Counted from the first letter of the stretch, positions 43,623-52,491 are shown. The stretch: DNA of 64,000 nt from Paenibacillus methanolicus (GCF_008124765.1 NZ_VNHS01000004.1:186001-250000), one strand, 5' to 3'. Numbers and translations are program-made. Notes: a model not told the origin generated them from the sequence alone.

Positions 43623-44096
43623 ATGGCCGTAAGACGGGAAACAATCGGACAGGTCGGAATGAATCTCGTTTGGAAGCAGGAATGGCGTCCGCAAGGAGAG
43701 AACATCCGGGCTTCCCGGACGAACGGTCTGCCGGACAGCAGGCTGGCCGCCTACATGGACTACCATCCGGACGCCATCGTGCTGCTGAACCGCGAAGGAA
43801 TCATGCTGCGCGTCAACCGTACCTTCGAAACGATGTTCGGTTATACCCGAGCAGAGGTCGAGAACAAGCTCGCGTACGAATGCCCGGTCATTCCGCCGTC
43901 TGAGCTGCCCGGCGTCGCGGAGCGGCACGCCCGGGCGCTGAACGGCGAGGTGGTCGCCGGCGTCGAGACCGTGCGCATCGCGAAGGATGGCCGGCGGATT
44001 GACGTCGTCGTGACGGTCAGACCGCTGGTACGCGGCGATGACGGCGTCGACATCTGGATCTCCGAGTTCCGCGATGTCACATGGCAACGTCATTGA
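43623..44096 (+). CDS. PAS domain protein
   Basis: A 157-residue protein with one PAS domain at ~40-157: MDYHPDAIVLLNREGIMLRVNRTFETMFGYTRAEVENK, ending in the PAC-like ISEFRDVTWQRH. No output domain is attached. ATG 43623 has GGGAGATGATGG upstream; ATG 43608 is an alternative. It follows the EAL gene by 30 bases and probably acts with it or as a stand-alone sensor. Ligand unknown. Confidence 0.8.
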   Translation: MAVRRETIGQVGMNLVWKQEWRPQGENIRASRTNGLPDSRLAAYMDYHPDAIVLLNREGIMLRVNRTFETMFGYTRAEVENKLAYECPVIPPSELPGVAERHARALNGEVVAGVETVRIAKDGRRIDVVVTVRPLVRGDDGVDIWISEFRDVTWQRH

Positions 44097-44141
44097 GCTG
44101 TCACCAATTGCGAACAAATTCGCCATCAAGTCTCCACCTGC

Positions 44142-44169
44142 AGGTCCCGGAAGCCGGGGCCTATTTGTT
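44142..44169 (+). terminator. Terminator-like hairpin after the PAS gene
   Basis: AGGTCCCGG pairs with CCGGGGCCT (one G-U pair) over AAG, followed by ATTTGTTA. A TATAAT box at 44171-44176 follows at once and may begin transcription of the NOS gene. Confidence 0.6.
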
Positions 44170-44242
44170 ATATAATAGTAATTAATCCTGAAGGGGCGCG
44201 AGAGGTCCCTTCGGCACACAACAACAAGAGAAGGTGACGGAA

Positions 44243-45349
44243 GTGAAGCAGCGCGAGACGGCCCGGCATCAAGAGCTGGCCGAAGAAGCGGTACGATTCA
44301 TCGAGAGCTGTTACCGGGAGCTTGGCCGCGCGGAGCGGCAGACGGCGGCTCGGGCGGCCGAAGTGCGGGCTTCCATCGCAAGGACCGGCACCTATGCGCA
44401 TACAAGCGAAGAACTGGCCCATGGGGCCAAAATGGCGTGGCGCAACAGCAATCGCTGCATCGGCCGGTTGTTCTGGGAGACGCTTCACGTCATCGACGAG
44501 CGCGGCGTCGCGGATAGCGACGGCATGGCGGAAGCCATCTGCCGCCATATGGCGTACGCGACGAACGAAGGCCGCGTCCGGCCGGCGATCACGATCTTCG
44601 CTCCGGCGGACGCGGACGGCGCGGGTCCGAGGATATGGAACGCGCAGCTGGTCCGCTACGCGGGCTACGAGCGGGAGGACGGGACGGTGCTCGGCGATCC
44701 CGTATCGGCCGCGCTCACGAAGCGGTGCGAGGCGATGGGCTGGCGCGGGGCGGGTACCGCGTTCGACGTGCTGCCGCTCATCCTGCAAGCGGGCGGCGGC
44801 GCGCCGAAGCTGTACGAGATGCCGAGGGAGCTCGTGCTGGAAGTGCCGCTGCGCCACCCGGACTTCCCGGCGTTCGGGGAGCTGGGGCTCAAGTGGTACG
44901 CCGTCCCGTTCGTCTCGAACATGCGGCTTGAGATCGGCGGATTATCGTATACGGCGGCGCCGTTCAACGGCTGGTACATGGGGACGGAGATCGGGGCGCG
45001 CAACCTGGCCGACGGCTTCCGCTACAACCTGCTGCCGCGCATGGCGGAGCTGATGGGTCTCGACACGCGGAGCGAGGCGACGCTGTGGCGGGACAAGGCG
45101 CTCGTAGAGCTGAACGCGGCCGTGCTGCATTCGTACAAGGAGCGGGGCGTCTCGATCGTCGACCACCATACGGCGGCCAAGCAGTTCGCCCGGTTCGAGG
45201 AGCAGGAGGCGCAGAAGGGCCGCGACGTCACCGGACGGTGGTCGTGGCTCATCCCGCCGCTGTCCCCGGCGACGACGCACGTGTTCCACGGCCGCTACGA
45301 TGCAACCGAGCGGACGCCGAACTATTTTGCGCAGGACGAATGGGTTTAA
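44243..45349 (+). CDS. nos: Bacterial nitric oxide synthase, oxygenase only
   Basis: A 368-residue NOS oxygenase domain protein. The heme-thiolate cysteine is Cys72 in WRNSNRCIGRLFWETL. Other signatures include MAYATNEGRVRPAIT, GWRGAGTAFDVLPLI and the substrate region FNGWYMGTEIGARNLADG. As in other Bacillota, no reductase domain is attached, so electrons come from general flavoproteins. It converts arginine to citrulline and NO. GTG 44243 follows AGAAGGTGA; GTG 44234 is also in frame. Confidence 0.95.
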   Translation: MKQRETARHQELAEEAVRFIESCYRELGRAERQTAARAAEVRASIARTGTYAHTSEELAHGAKMAWRNSNRCIGRLFWETLHVIDERGVADSDGMAEAICRHMAYATNEGRVRPAITIFAPADADGAGPRIWNAQLVRYAGYEREDGTVLGDPVSAALTKRCEAMGWRGAGTAFDVLPLILQAGGGAPKLYEMPRELVLEVPLRHPDFPAFGELGLKWYAVPFVSNMRLEIGGLSYTAAPFNGWYMGTEIGARNLADGFRYNLLPRMAELMGLDTRSEATLWRDKALVELNAAVLHSYKERGVSIVDHHTAAKQFARFEEQEAQKGRDVTGRWSWLIPPLSPATTHVFHGRYDATERTPNYFAQDEWV

Positions 45350-45368
45350 CGATCGCGAACAACGAACA

Positions 45369-45400
45369 AGGCAGTGCCAGCGGAGAGCGGGCACTGCCTT
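45369..45400. terminator. Bidirectional terminator
   Basis: A perfect 11-bp stem AAGGCAGTGCC/GGCACTGCCTT between the NOS gene (+) and the lipoprotein gene (-). Confidence 0.85.
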
Positions 45401-45413
45401 GTGACGTCTTGAT

Positions 45414-46202
45414 TTAATGATCCAGCAGGGTTAATGACAGTCCGTATCGAATGGGCGGCTTCGAGTCTAGCTGCTCATTATCCGCCGTGATGGCGACGAC
45501 CTGCCCGCGTTCTAACGTCGATAGCAGTCCGGCATCCAGTCGGTACCATGCCGCCGCCGGATCGTAATTGGCTTGACGGAGCACGTCTTCCTCGGATGCC
45601 GTTGCCCAATCCAACTCGCCCGGATCCCGCAGGAGCAGCAGAGAAGCATCTGTTCCGTGGTCGATCCAAGCGACATAACCGTAATGCGTTCCCTCGACAT
45701 CCGCGGGCAGGCTAGCGCCAAAACCCGATTCGTGTCCCTTGCCCTCCGCGCGTTCGACTAATCGCCGGAGTTCGTCCTGCTTGCTCTTCGGGTGGAGCGT
45801 GTAGAATACGTTCGACGCCATGTCTTTAAAAAACAGTCCCTGTCCGCCGAACTCCAGCGAAAGCTCGGTGCCATCCTTCTTCGTCAGCACCGCGATCCGG
45901 TAGAAGTCGGCCGTGGCGTCCGAGTTAAGAGGGGGAGATGAGTCGATAAGCGTCACGAATTGCGCGATGTCCGCCGGCGAATCGAGGATGCCGACCGTAT
46001 CCTGCGTGATGCCTTCGGCAACCGGATCGTCCACAATGGCGACCTCGACGATATCTCCGGCAGTCACGCGAAAAGGCTCGCTTACGACTGCGAGAGGCGG
46101 CTCGATCCCATTTGGCGCGGGTGCATTCTTGCATGAAGTAAGGACGAGAAGGAGCATCGCGGCCGCGATGCCCAAGCTAGCCAGCGATTTAGGCTTCTTC
46201 AT
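45414..46202 (-). CDS. Putative lipoprotein, possibly DUF3221-like C-terminus
   Basis: A 262-residue exported lipoprotein: signal peptide MKKPKSLASLGIAAAMLLLV, lipobox LTSC. The last ~85 residues (THYGYVAWIDHGTDASLLLL ... LERGQVVAIT) have the pattern of the small beta-barrel YobA/DUF3221 domain, which is a tentative match. The central part includes the DGTELSLEFGGQGLFFKD strand region. No catalytic motif. Start at 46202 has AAAGGAG upstream. It is monocistronic. Confidence 0.7.
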   Translation of the reverse strand: MKKPKSLASLGIAAAMLLLVLTSCKNAPAPNGIEPPLAVVSEPFRVTAGDIVEVAIVDDPVAEGITQDTVGILDSPADIAQFVTLIDSSPPLNSDATADFYRIAVLTKKDGTELSLEFGGQGLFFKDMASNVFYTLHPKSKQDELRRLVERAEGKGHESGFGASLPADVEGTHYGYVAWIDHGTDASLLLLRDPGELDWATASEEDVLRQANYDPAAAWYRLDAGLLSTLERGQVVAITADNEQLDSKPPIRYGLSLTLLDH

Positions 46203-46284
46203 GATCCTGGCTCCTTTACAAACGATATAGTAACGTTATGACGCGGCCAGGTCTTCGAAAGGTTGCACCCGCGAGCGAAAATGA

Positions 46285-46310
46285 AAAAGAGGTGCCCGTG
46301 GACACCTCTT
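46285..46310 (-). terminator. Intrinsic terminator of the phosphatase gene
   Basis: On the minus strand AAGAGGTG/CACCTCTT with an 8-base loop, followed by TTTTT. Confidence 0.85.
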
Positions 46311-46341
46311 CCGATAACTATGATATGCCGGGCAGGAAAAT

Positions 46342-47496
46342 CTACTCTAAGTACATCTTCTTCAGTTGCGCGCGCTTCTCCGCCGTCAGGCCGAGCGCCT
46401 TCTCCAAGAAGCCGTCCACGGAGCCGTACGTCTTGTCGATCTCGTCGAACGCCGCCTCGATATATGCCGGACGCACGTCCATCAGCGCTTTGAACACCTC
46501 GATCGTCTTCTCGTCCGTCAGCTTCAGCTGCTTCACGATGCCGTCGACCGCCGCTTTGTTATACGCCTCGCGGTAAGTGTTGCTGAGCAGGAAATCCTCC
46601 ACGACCGTCTCCTTCGGCACGCCGAGCGCGAGCAGGATGAGCGCCGAGCCGAAGCCCGTGCGGTCTTTGCCGGCGGTGCAGTGCTGCACCAGCGCTTGGT
46701 TCGCCGGATCGAGGAGCAGCTCGAACAGCGTCTTGTATGCTTCCGGATTTTGCACCATTTGGCGGTTGGCTTGAATGAGCATGTCGCCCGGCTCGCCCAG
46801 CTGGTCGAGATGGCCGGAGGCGATGAGCGAGACGATGTCCGTACCGCTGCTCTCGTCGCCGCTGCCTTCGGCTTCTTGGAACGCGGGATTGCTCACGTAC
46901 GTCACGCCGGCGATGACCGGATCCGGCTTCGCCTTCACTTCGCTGCTCGTCCGGTAATCGACGTTGGTCTTCAGCCCGAGCTTCTGCAGAAAGGCGATGT
47001 CGGCTTCCGTCAGCGCGGCCATCTCGTCCGCCCGGAACAGCTTGCCCCACTTGACGGCGCGTCCGTCCGTCGTCCGGTAGCCGCCGAGATCGCGGAAGTT
47101 CGTGACGCCCTTCAGCGACAGTTTGCGTTCCGAGGTGACGATGGTCGCGCCGCTCCCGCCTTTGATTTTGAAATAAACCGGGCTGCCCGGGCTCGGATCG
47201 GCCGCCACGAAGCCGTTGTACCGGACGTACGTCTTGGCGAGCTCCTTCCATCCGCCCTCCGGGCTCGTGCTCCAGTATACCTTCGCGGCGCCGAGGTCGG
47301 CGCTCGCGTTCCAGCGGATCACGAGCGAGCCATCGGCCTTGCGAACGACGCTGGCGTCGGTGAAGGCGCCTTGCTTGGCGGTTGCAGCCCCGACGGACTG
47401 CACGGCTGGCGCGGCGGTTGTCCCGGCCGCGAAGGCTGCCGCGGGAGTGATGGAGATGGCGATCGCTGCGCTGAGCAGCACGGCTTTTTTCATCAT
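46342..47496 (-). CDS. Secreted tyrosine-protein phosphatase family protein
   Basis: A 384-residue exported enzyme. The signal peptide is MMKKAVLLSAAIAISITPAA, with cleavage near AFAAG. Residues ~40-135 look like a fibronectin-like beta domain. The phosphatase domain begins TNFRDLGGYRTTDGRAVKWG, typical of the tyrosine/serine phosphatase family PF13350, and the catalytic loop is HCTAGKDRTG with Cys273 and Arg279. Acidic residues for general acid catalysis lie in the preceding region. Start 47496 has GGAGGAATTG upstream. Substrate unknown. It is divergent from the gntR gene. Confidence 0.87.
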   Translation of the reverse strand: MMKKAVLLSAAIAISITPAAAFAAGTTAAPAVQSVGAATAKQGAFTDASVVRKADGSLVIRWNASADLGAAKVYWSTSPEGGWKELAKTYVRYNGFVAADPSPGSPVYFKIKGGSGATIVTSERKLSLKGVTNFRDLGGYRTTDGRAVKWGKLFRADEMAALTEADIAFLQKLGLKTNVDYRTSSEVKAKPDPVIAGVTYVSNPAFQEAEGSGDESSGTDIVSLIASGHLDQLGEPGDMLIQANRQMVQNPEAYKTLFELLLDPANQALVQHCTAGKDRTGFGSALILLALGVPKETVVEDFLLSNTYREAYNKAAVDGIVKQLKLTDEKTIEVFKALMDVRPAYIEAAFDEIDKTYGSVDGFLEKALGLTAEKRAQLKKMYLE

Positions 47497-47685
47497 GGTG
47501 AACAATTCCTCCATTATATAGGCAAGTATGGGTATGTAACTGGTATACAAGTTGCATTATGGAGATGGAGTGTTACGGGATCGTCAAGAACATGTGTAGG
47601 TTTCGTTAAAGCCGGGCCTTGCTTGCAAGCAGGCGGGACAAAACGTACAATTTTGTTAACAGATCGTGGAAAAGAGGATTGGAGA

Positions 47686-48330
47686 ATGACGACTTCATTG
47701 GCGGATTACATCTACGCCGGGCTTCGCGCCAAATTGGTGCGGGCGGAGCTCATGCCGGGGATGCTGCTGTCCGAGAACGAGCTGGCCGCCGAATTCGGCA
47801 TGAGCCGGACGCCGGTGCGCACGGCGCTGTCGCGGCTGGAGACGGAAGGGTTCGTCGTGTCGCTGAAGAACCGGGGCATTCTGGTCAAGGAGCTCTCCGG
47901 CAAGGAAGTGCTCGATATGTTCGAGACGATCGCCGGCATGCAGGCGTTCACGGCGGAGACCGTCGCGCAGCGGGGAGGCGGCTTCAATATCCCGGCGCTG
48001 GAGCAGATGCTGGAGCAGCAGCGGGTGGCGACGGGGCGCGGCGATTACGCGGCGCATATGGAGCATTCGCTTGCGTTCACGACCATTTACTTGGCGGCAT
48101 CGAACAACAATTTCATGTTGAAAATCATGGAGGAGTGCCGAGACAAGCTGATGATGGCCGCGATCGTGAATTTCAAGCGCACGCCGCATCAGGAGCACTT
48201 CTCGTCCGACGCCGTGAACGAGCGGATGATGGAGCTGATCAAGGCGGGCGACTACGGCGCGCTGCGGCAAGCGGCGCTGGACAGCTATGCGGCCGTCCGG
48301 GAGCGGGCGTTCCGGGCCGGACATTTTTAA
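47686..48330 (+). CDS. GntR-family transcriptional regulator (FCD type)
   Basis: A 214-residue regulator. The winged helix at 1-75 reads LADYIYAGLRAKLVRAELMPGMLLSENELAAEFGMSRTPVRTALSRLETEG, and the C-terminal helical effector domain contains the expected histidines (HMEHSLAFTTIYLAASNNN). ATG 47686 has GAGGATTGGAG upstream; a far longer frame running upstream on the same strand is spurious. A Gfo/Idh/MocA oxidoreductase follows after 21 bases, suggesting the pair handles one sugar or inositol derivative. Confidence 0.9.
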   Translation: MTTSLADYIYAGLRAKLVRAELMPGMLLSENELAAEFGMSRTPVRTALSRLETEGFVVSLKNRGILVKELSGKEVLDMFETIAGMQAFTAETVAQRGGGFNIPALEQMLEQQRVATGRGDYAAHMEHSLAFTTIYLAASNNNFMLKIMEECRDKLMMAAIVNFKRTPHQEHFSSDAVNERMMELIKAGDYGALRQAALDSYAAVRERAFRAGHF

Positions 48331-48351
48331 GGGGAATCGGGGTTGAGGAGC

Positions 48352-49437
48352 ATGACGGAGAAAATCAAATTCGGCATCGTGGGCGGCGGGTGGCGCGCGG
48401 AGTTTTATTTGCGCATCGCCGCGGCGATGCCGGAGCGGTTCGAAATTACGCGGATGCTGGTCCGCAGCGAGGAGAAGGGCGCGGCGCTGACGGCGAGGTG
48501 GGGCGTGCCGACGGTGCGGAATATGGAAGCGTTCGTGCGCGGCCGCGACTACGCGTTCGCGGTCGTATCGGTATCGAGGAGCGTCTGCCCGGATTACATC
48601 GCGGCGCTGACGGAGGCGGGCGTGCCGGTGTTATCCGAGACGCCGCCGGCCGAAGGGCTGGACGAGCTGCTCGCGCTGCATGCGCGCCTTGGACCGGATG
48701 CGCGGGTTCAGGTCGCCGAGCAGTATGTGTTCCAGCCGATGCATGCGGCGCGGCTGGCGGTGGTCCGTTCGGGCAAGCTGGGCGAGGTGTCGCACGCGCA
48801 GGTATCGTCGGCGCACGCGTATCACGGCATAAGCTTGATCCGCCAATTGCTCGGGATCGGCTTCGAGGACGCGGTCATCCGGGGCGAGCGGTTCAGCGCG
48901 CCGCTGATTGGCGGACCGGGCCGCGGCGGCGCGCCGGAGTCGGAGACGGTGGCCGATTCGGTACAGGACTTGGCGATTTTCCGCTTCGACGGCGGGCGCG
49001 CGGCGGTGTTCGATTTTGCCAAGGAGCAGTATTTCTCCTGGATTCGGAGCAACCGCCTGCTCGTTCGCGGGGAGCGCGGCGAGATCAAGGACGACGAGGT
49101 CCGCTATCTGGCCGATTACCGGACGCCGCTTCGGATGGCGCTGACGCGGGTAGATACAGGGCACGGCGGCAATTTGGAGGGCTACTGCCATACGGGCGTT
49201 ACGCTCGGAGCGGAGTGGGTGTACCGCAATCCGTTCGCGCCCGGGCGGTTGTCGGACGACGAGATCGCGATCGCGACGGTGCTCGCGCGCATGGGCGAAT
49301 ACGCCGAAGGCGGGCCTTCCTTTTATAGTTTCGCGGAGGCGGCTCAGGATCATTACTTGTCGCTGATGATGCACCGGGCGCTCGAGACGGGCGAGACGGT
49401 CCGCACGGAGGCTATGCCGTGGGCAATTCGGGAATAA
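48352..49437 (+). CDS. Gfo/Idh/MocA-type oxidoreductase
   Basis: A 361-residue NAD(P)-dependent dehydrogenase. The N-terminal Rossmann fold reads IKFGIVGGGWRAEFYLRIAAAM, and the cofactor region includes VLSETPPAEGLDELLALH in place of the usual EKP. The C-terminal domain starts around residue 135 (EVSHAQVSSAHAYHG). It probably oxidises a cyclic sugar or inositol. ATG 48352 has GAGGAG 1-6 bases upstream; TTG 48343 is also in frame. It is in an operon with gntR. Confidence 0.87.
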   Translation: MTEKIKFGIVGGGWRAEFYLRIAAAMPERFEITRMLVRSEEKGAALTARWGVPTVRNMEAFVRGRDYAFAVVSVSRSVCPDYIAALTEAGVPVLSETPPAEGLDELLALHARLGPDARVQVAEQYVFQPMHAARLAVVRSGKLGEVSHAQVSSAHAYHGISLIRQLLGIGFEDAVIRGERFSAPLIGGPGRGGAPESETVADSVQDLAIFRFDGGRAAVFDFAKEQYFSWIRSNRLLVRGERGEIKDDEVRYLADYRTPLRMALTRVDTGHGGNLEGYCHTGVTLGAEWVYRNPFAPGRLSDDEIAIATVLARMGEYAEGGPSFYSFAEAAQDHYLSLMMHRALETGETVRTEAMPWAIRE

Positions 49438-49530
49438 AGGGTCATATAGATGCTTTTGTGGTACGATAAAGGGAGCTGTGGGCTTGTTATCGGAGCGTAT
49501 GAGCAAGAATAGATAAATGAGGTGGCCATT

Positions 49531-51396
49531 TTGGCGGATTTTGTACAACTAGGGATATCACAGGAGCAGGCGGCGGCGCTGCGCAGCGGAGGCATCGTGG
49601 ATCCGACGCCGATTCAGGAGGGCGCGATTCCGGTCATTCTGCGCGGGGAAGACGTCGTATGCCAAGCGCAGACCGGAACGGGCAAGACGCTCGCGTTCCT
49701 GCTGCCGATGCTGGCGAAGCTCGATCCGAAGAAGCCGAAGCTGCAGGGTCTAATCCTGACGCCGACGCGGGAGCTTGCGCTGCAGATTACGACGGAGCTG
49801 AAGCGTTGGCTGGATAAGGAAGCGGGCTTCCGCGTGCTCGCCGTCTACGGCGGTCAAGACGTCGAAGCGCAGATGCGCAAGCTGGAGAACGGCGTGCATA
49901 TCGCGGTGGCGACGCCGGGCCGTCTGCTCGATCACCTGCGCCGGGAGACGATCACGCTCGGAGGCGTGTCGATGCTGGTGCTGGACGAGGCCGATCAGAT
50001 GCTGCACATGGGCTTCCTGAACGAAGTGGAGCAGATTATCTCGGGTATTCCGACGCGCCGGCAGACGATGCTGTTCTCGGCGACGATGCCGCAGGGCGTC
50101 CGCTCGCTCGCGGCGCGCTTCATGCGCGACCCGAAGGACATCACGGTGAAAGCGCCGAAGGTGACGGTCAAAGGCATTCGCCAACTCGTCGTCGAGACGA
50201 CCGACCGCGGCAAGCAGGACGCGCTCATCCGGATGATGCACGAGAACACGCCATACTTGGCGATGATCTTCTGCCGGACGAAGCGCCGCGCGGTCGCGCT
50301 GAACGAAGCGCTGCAGGAAGCCGGCTACATGTCGGACGAGCTGCATGGCGACTTGTCGCAGGCGAAGCGCGAGCAGGTGATGAAGCGGTTCCGCGAGGCG
50401 AAGCTGCAGTTCCTCGTCGCGACCGACATCGCGGCGCGCGGTCTCGATGTAGAAGGCGTGACGCATGTCTATAATTACGACGTGCCGCATGACGTCGATA
50501 GCTACATCCACCGGATCGGCCGGACGGGCCGCGCCGGCGCGGAAGGGCTGGCGGTGACGTTCGCCACGCCTCGAGACGGGCATGCGATCGATGCGATCGA
50601 GCGCGGCATCGGGCAGACGCTGGAGCACCGCCGTGTCGACGGCACGAAGGTCGCGGTTGCGGCTCGGACCGAGAGCAGCTCGGCGAAGGCGGGCGGCAAG
50701 CGCCGCGGCGACGACGGCAAGGGCGACCGGAAACCTCGCCGCGGCGCGGATGCGCCGGGCCGCTCGGGCGGACGCGGCGATCGCGACCGTACGGCCGGCG
50801 GGCGCGCAGGCGCCAAGGGCGGACGCGGTGCGGCTGGCGCCGGACGCAGCGCCGCGCAGCTGGAAGAGACGATCAGCGGCTGGGCGGGCCGTCAAGACGC
50901 GGCGGCGCGCGCCGAGCGCGGCGAGGCGCCGGTTCGCGGACGCGCGGCCGGCGGCCGTGGCGAGCGTGGAGGCGCGGCCGCCCGCGGCGGCGGTCGTGCC
51001 GGTCGTCCGGAGGCGGGTTCGGCTCGCGGACGCGGCGAGCGCGAGGAATCGGCCGGCCGCTCGGGCGGCTGGGCATTCCGCCAAGAGGCGGGCTCTGCAC
51101 GCGATCGCGCGGCGGGCGGCCGTGGCGAGCGCGAGGAATCGGCAAGCCGCGCAGGCGGCTGGGCGCGCCAGGATGCCGGCGGCGCTCGCGGCGGCGAGAT
51201 CGGCGCGTCCGGCAAGGCGCGCACCGGGATTTGGGGCGGCGGCCGTGATGGCGGCGGCGCTCGCGGCGGTTCGGCTCGCCAAGGCGGCGGTTCCGCGGGC
51301 GGCCAGAAGAGCGGCCGCGGCTCGGCTCCGGCCGGCGGCAGACGCGGCGGCGGCTCGGCCGGCAAGAGCGGTCGTCCGCAGCGCCGCGGGCGGTAA
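49531..51396 (+). CDS. DEAD-box ATP-dependent RNA helicase with RG-rich tail
   Basis: A ~621-residue helicase. Core motifs: Q-motif PTPIQEGAIPV, motif I AQTGTGKT, Ia PTRELA, II DEAD, III SAT, V ARGLDVEG and VI HRIGRTGRAG. The core ends near residue 370. The last ~235 residues are low-complexity Arg/Gly/Ala, with repeated RGG-like and GRGGRA-type blocks, and are likely disordered and RNA-binding. TTG 49531 follows AGGTGG and begins LADFVQLG; GTG 49522 is in frame and may be the start instead. It is monocistronic with a terminator. Confidence 0.9.
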   Translation: MADFVQLGISQEQAAALRSGGIVDPTPIQEGAIPVILRGEDVVCQAQTGTGKTLAFLLPMLAKLDPKKPKLQGLILTPTRELALQITTELKRWLDKEAGFRVLAVYGGQDVEAQMRKLENGVHIAVATPGRLLDHLRRETITLGGVSMLVLDEADQMLHMGFLNEVEQIISGIPTRRQTMLFSATMPQGVRSLAARFMRDPKDITVKAPKVTVKGIRQLVVETTDRGKQDALIRMMHENTPYLAMIFCRTKRRAVALNEALQEAGYMSDELHGDLSQAKREQVMKRFREAKLQFLVATDIAARGLDVEGVTHVYNYDVPHDVDSYIHRIGRTGRAGAEGLAVTFATPRDGHAIDAIERGIGQTLEHRRVDGTKVAVAARTESSSAKAGGKRRGDDGKGDRKPRRGADAPGRSGGRGDRDRTAGGRAGAKGGRGAAGAGRSAAQLEETISGWAGRQDAAARAERGEAPVRGRAAGGRGERGGAAARGGGRAGRPEAGSARGRGEREESAGRSGGWAFRQEAGSARDRAAGGRGEREESASRAGGWARQDAGGARGGEIGASGKARTGIWGGGRDGGGARGGSARQGGGSAGGQKSGRGSAPAGGRRGGGSAGKSGRPQRRGR

Positions 51397-51412
51397 GCGG
51401 CAGGGAATAGAG

Positions 51413-51452
51413 AAACGCGTGGGACGTCGAAATGACGGTCTACGCGTTTTTT
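51413..51452 (+). terminator. Intrinsic terminator of the DEAD-box gene
   Basis: AAACGCGT/ACGCGTTT stem with an internal GACGTC-type hairpin, followed by a run of seven T. Confidence 0.85.
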
Positions 51453-51488
51453 TGTGCGGGTTGCGGCGACGGCGCGGCCCGGGGCGCG

Positions 51489-51873
51489 CAATAGCAGCGC
51501 TCAGCCCGCTATTGGCGAAGGAAACGGTTGCGCCGCGTGCAATAGCGGTATCCAGCCCGCTATTGGTGGCGGAAACGATCGCATCGCGAGCAATAGCGGC
51601 ACCCAGCCCACTATTGACGGTGAACGCGATCGCACCGCGAGCAATAGCGGCACCCAGCCCACTATTGGCGGCGGAAACGGTCACGCCGCGAGCAATAGCG
51701 GCACCCAGCCCACTATTGGCGGCGGAAACGGTCACGCCGCGAGCAATAGCGGCACCCAGCCCACTATTGATGGCGGAAACGATCGTGCCGCGAGCAATAG
51801 CGGTACCCAGCCCGCTATTGACGGCGGAAACGGTCACGCCGCGAGCAATAGCGGCACCCAGCCCACTATTCCC
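51489..51873 (+). repeat. 51-bp tandem repeat, eight units
   Basis: The word CAATAG recurs at 51489, 51540, 51591, 51642, 51693, 51744, 51795 and 51846, exactly 51 bases apart. Each unit contains CAATAG paired with CTATTG around a 14-base loop, then a spacer GGCGGCGGAAACGGTCACGC-like. Units 4-7 are nearly identical. Because 51 is a multiple of three, several frames stay open on both strands, but none has a convincing start and binding site. It lies between the helicase terminator and the minus-strand membrane protein. Confidence 0.95.
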
Positions 51874-51891
51874 GCCGCGGCATGCCCCCGC

Positions 51892-52491
51892 TCACGACAC
51901 CGACCCCTTGCGCCTAAGCGCGGCCGGCCTGCCCCGGCCGCCTTTGCCCGTGTTCGCGAACGAGCGGTACGCGGCGCGCACGAGCGTGGCGAGCACCACC
52001 GAGCAGGCCGACAAGGCGTAGAACCACTGCGCGGCGAGACTGCCGCTGTCCGTTCCCATGAAGAAGCCGTGCACGAGCGCCATGACGAAGGCCGGATACG
52101 CGCTTAAGTGGAGCGCGAACCAGAGCGGCCGCTTCAATTTGCCTCGCAGGTCGGTAGACAGAATAATGAGGACCAGCGCATAGAAGCTGAGCGTTCCAAG
52201 CCCGGAGAGGACCGGCCGATAGGACGCGGTGAACGGGATGAGCAGCTCGCTCCAGCTATAAGGGACGTACGTGTCGATGACGGTCAGCATGCCATGACCA
52301 AGGCCCAGCGCGGCGCCGTCGATCGCCAGCGCGGCGTGCGTCTTGTACAACCGCTTCTTGACGGGAGCGCTCCAGAAGGGAAGGCTGTACAGAATGCCAA
52401 GGCAAATGCCGGCCGTAATGGCGGCGAACGAGAGCAAGCCGAGTGCCCGCATCGCCTCCCACCAAGGCAAGGCCAAGAACCAAGTCATCAT
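51892..52491 (-). CDS. Ferric-reductase-like transmembrane protein
   Basis: A 199-residue protein with about five to six membrane helices and several helix-associated histidines (KTHAAL, GLGHGML, ALHLSAYP, LVHGFFMG), the pattern of heme-binding ferric-reductase-like domains. It ends in a basic cytoplasmic tail. Start 52491 has AGGAGG 8 bases upstream and overlaps the ApbE stop (ATGA). Longer frames extend back into apbE on a different reading of the same strand. It is the last gene of the operon with ApbE and probably carries electrons across the membrane. Confidence 0.82.
   Translation of the reverse strand: MMTWFLALPWWEAMRALGLLSFAAITAGICLGILYSLPFWSAPVKKRLYKTHAALAIDGAALGLGHGMLTVIDTYVPYSWSELLIPFTASYRPVLSGLGTLSFYALVLIILSTDLRGKLKRPLWFALHLSAYPAFVMALVHGFFMGTDSGSLAAQWFYALSACSVVLATLVRAAYRSFANTGKGGRGRPAALRRKGSVS

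Noticed and set aside
46366-48330. A 654-codon plus-strand frame reaching the gntR end
   Set aside because: Its first two thirds are the antisense of the phosphatase gene. The gntR start at 47686 with its own binding site explains the coding part.
49750-51837. A 695-codon minus-strand frame with 17-residue repeats
   Set aside because: It joins the antisense of the DEAD-box gene to the 51-bp repeat; repeats stay open in several frames because 51 is divisible by three. No start signal.
51489-51873. CRISPR array
   Set aside because: The units are contiguous 51-bp tandem repeats with no unique spacers and no cas genes nearby.
51454-52107. Plus-strand frame encoding SNSGTQPTIGGGN-type repeats
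   Set aside because: Starts inside or just after the helicase terminator, lacks a ribosome binding site and runs on into the antisense of the ferric-reductase-like gene.
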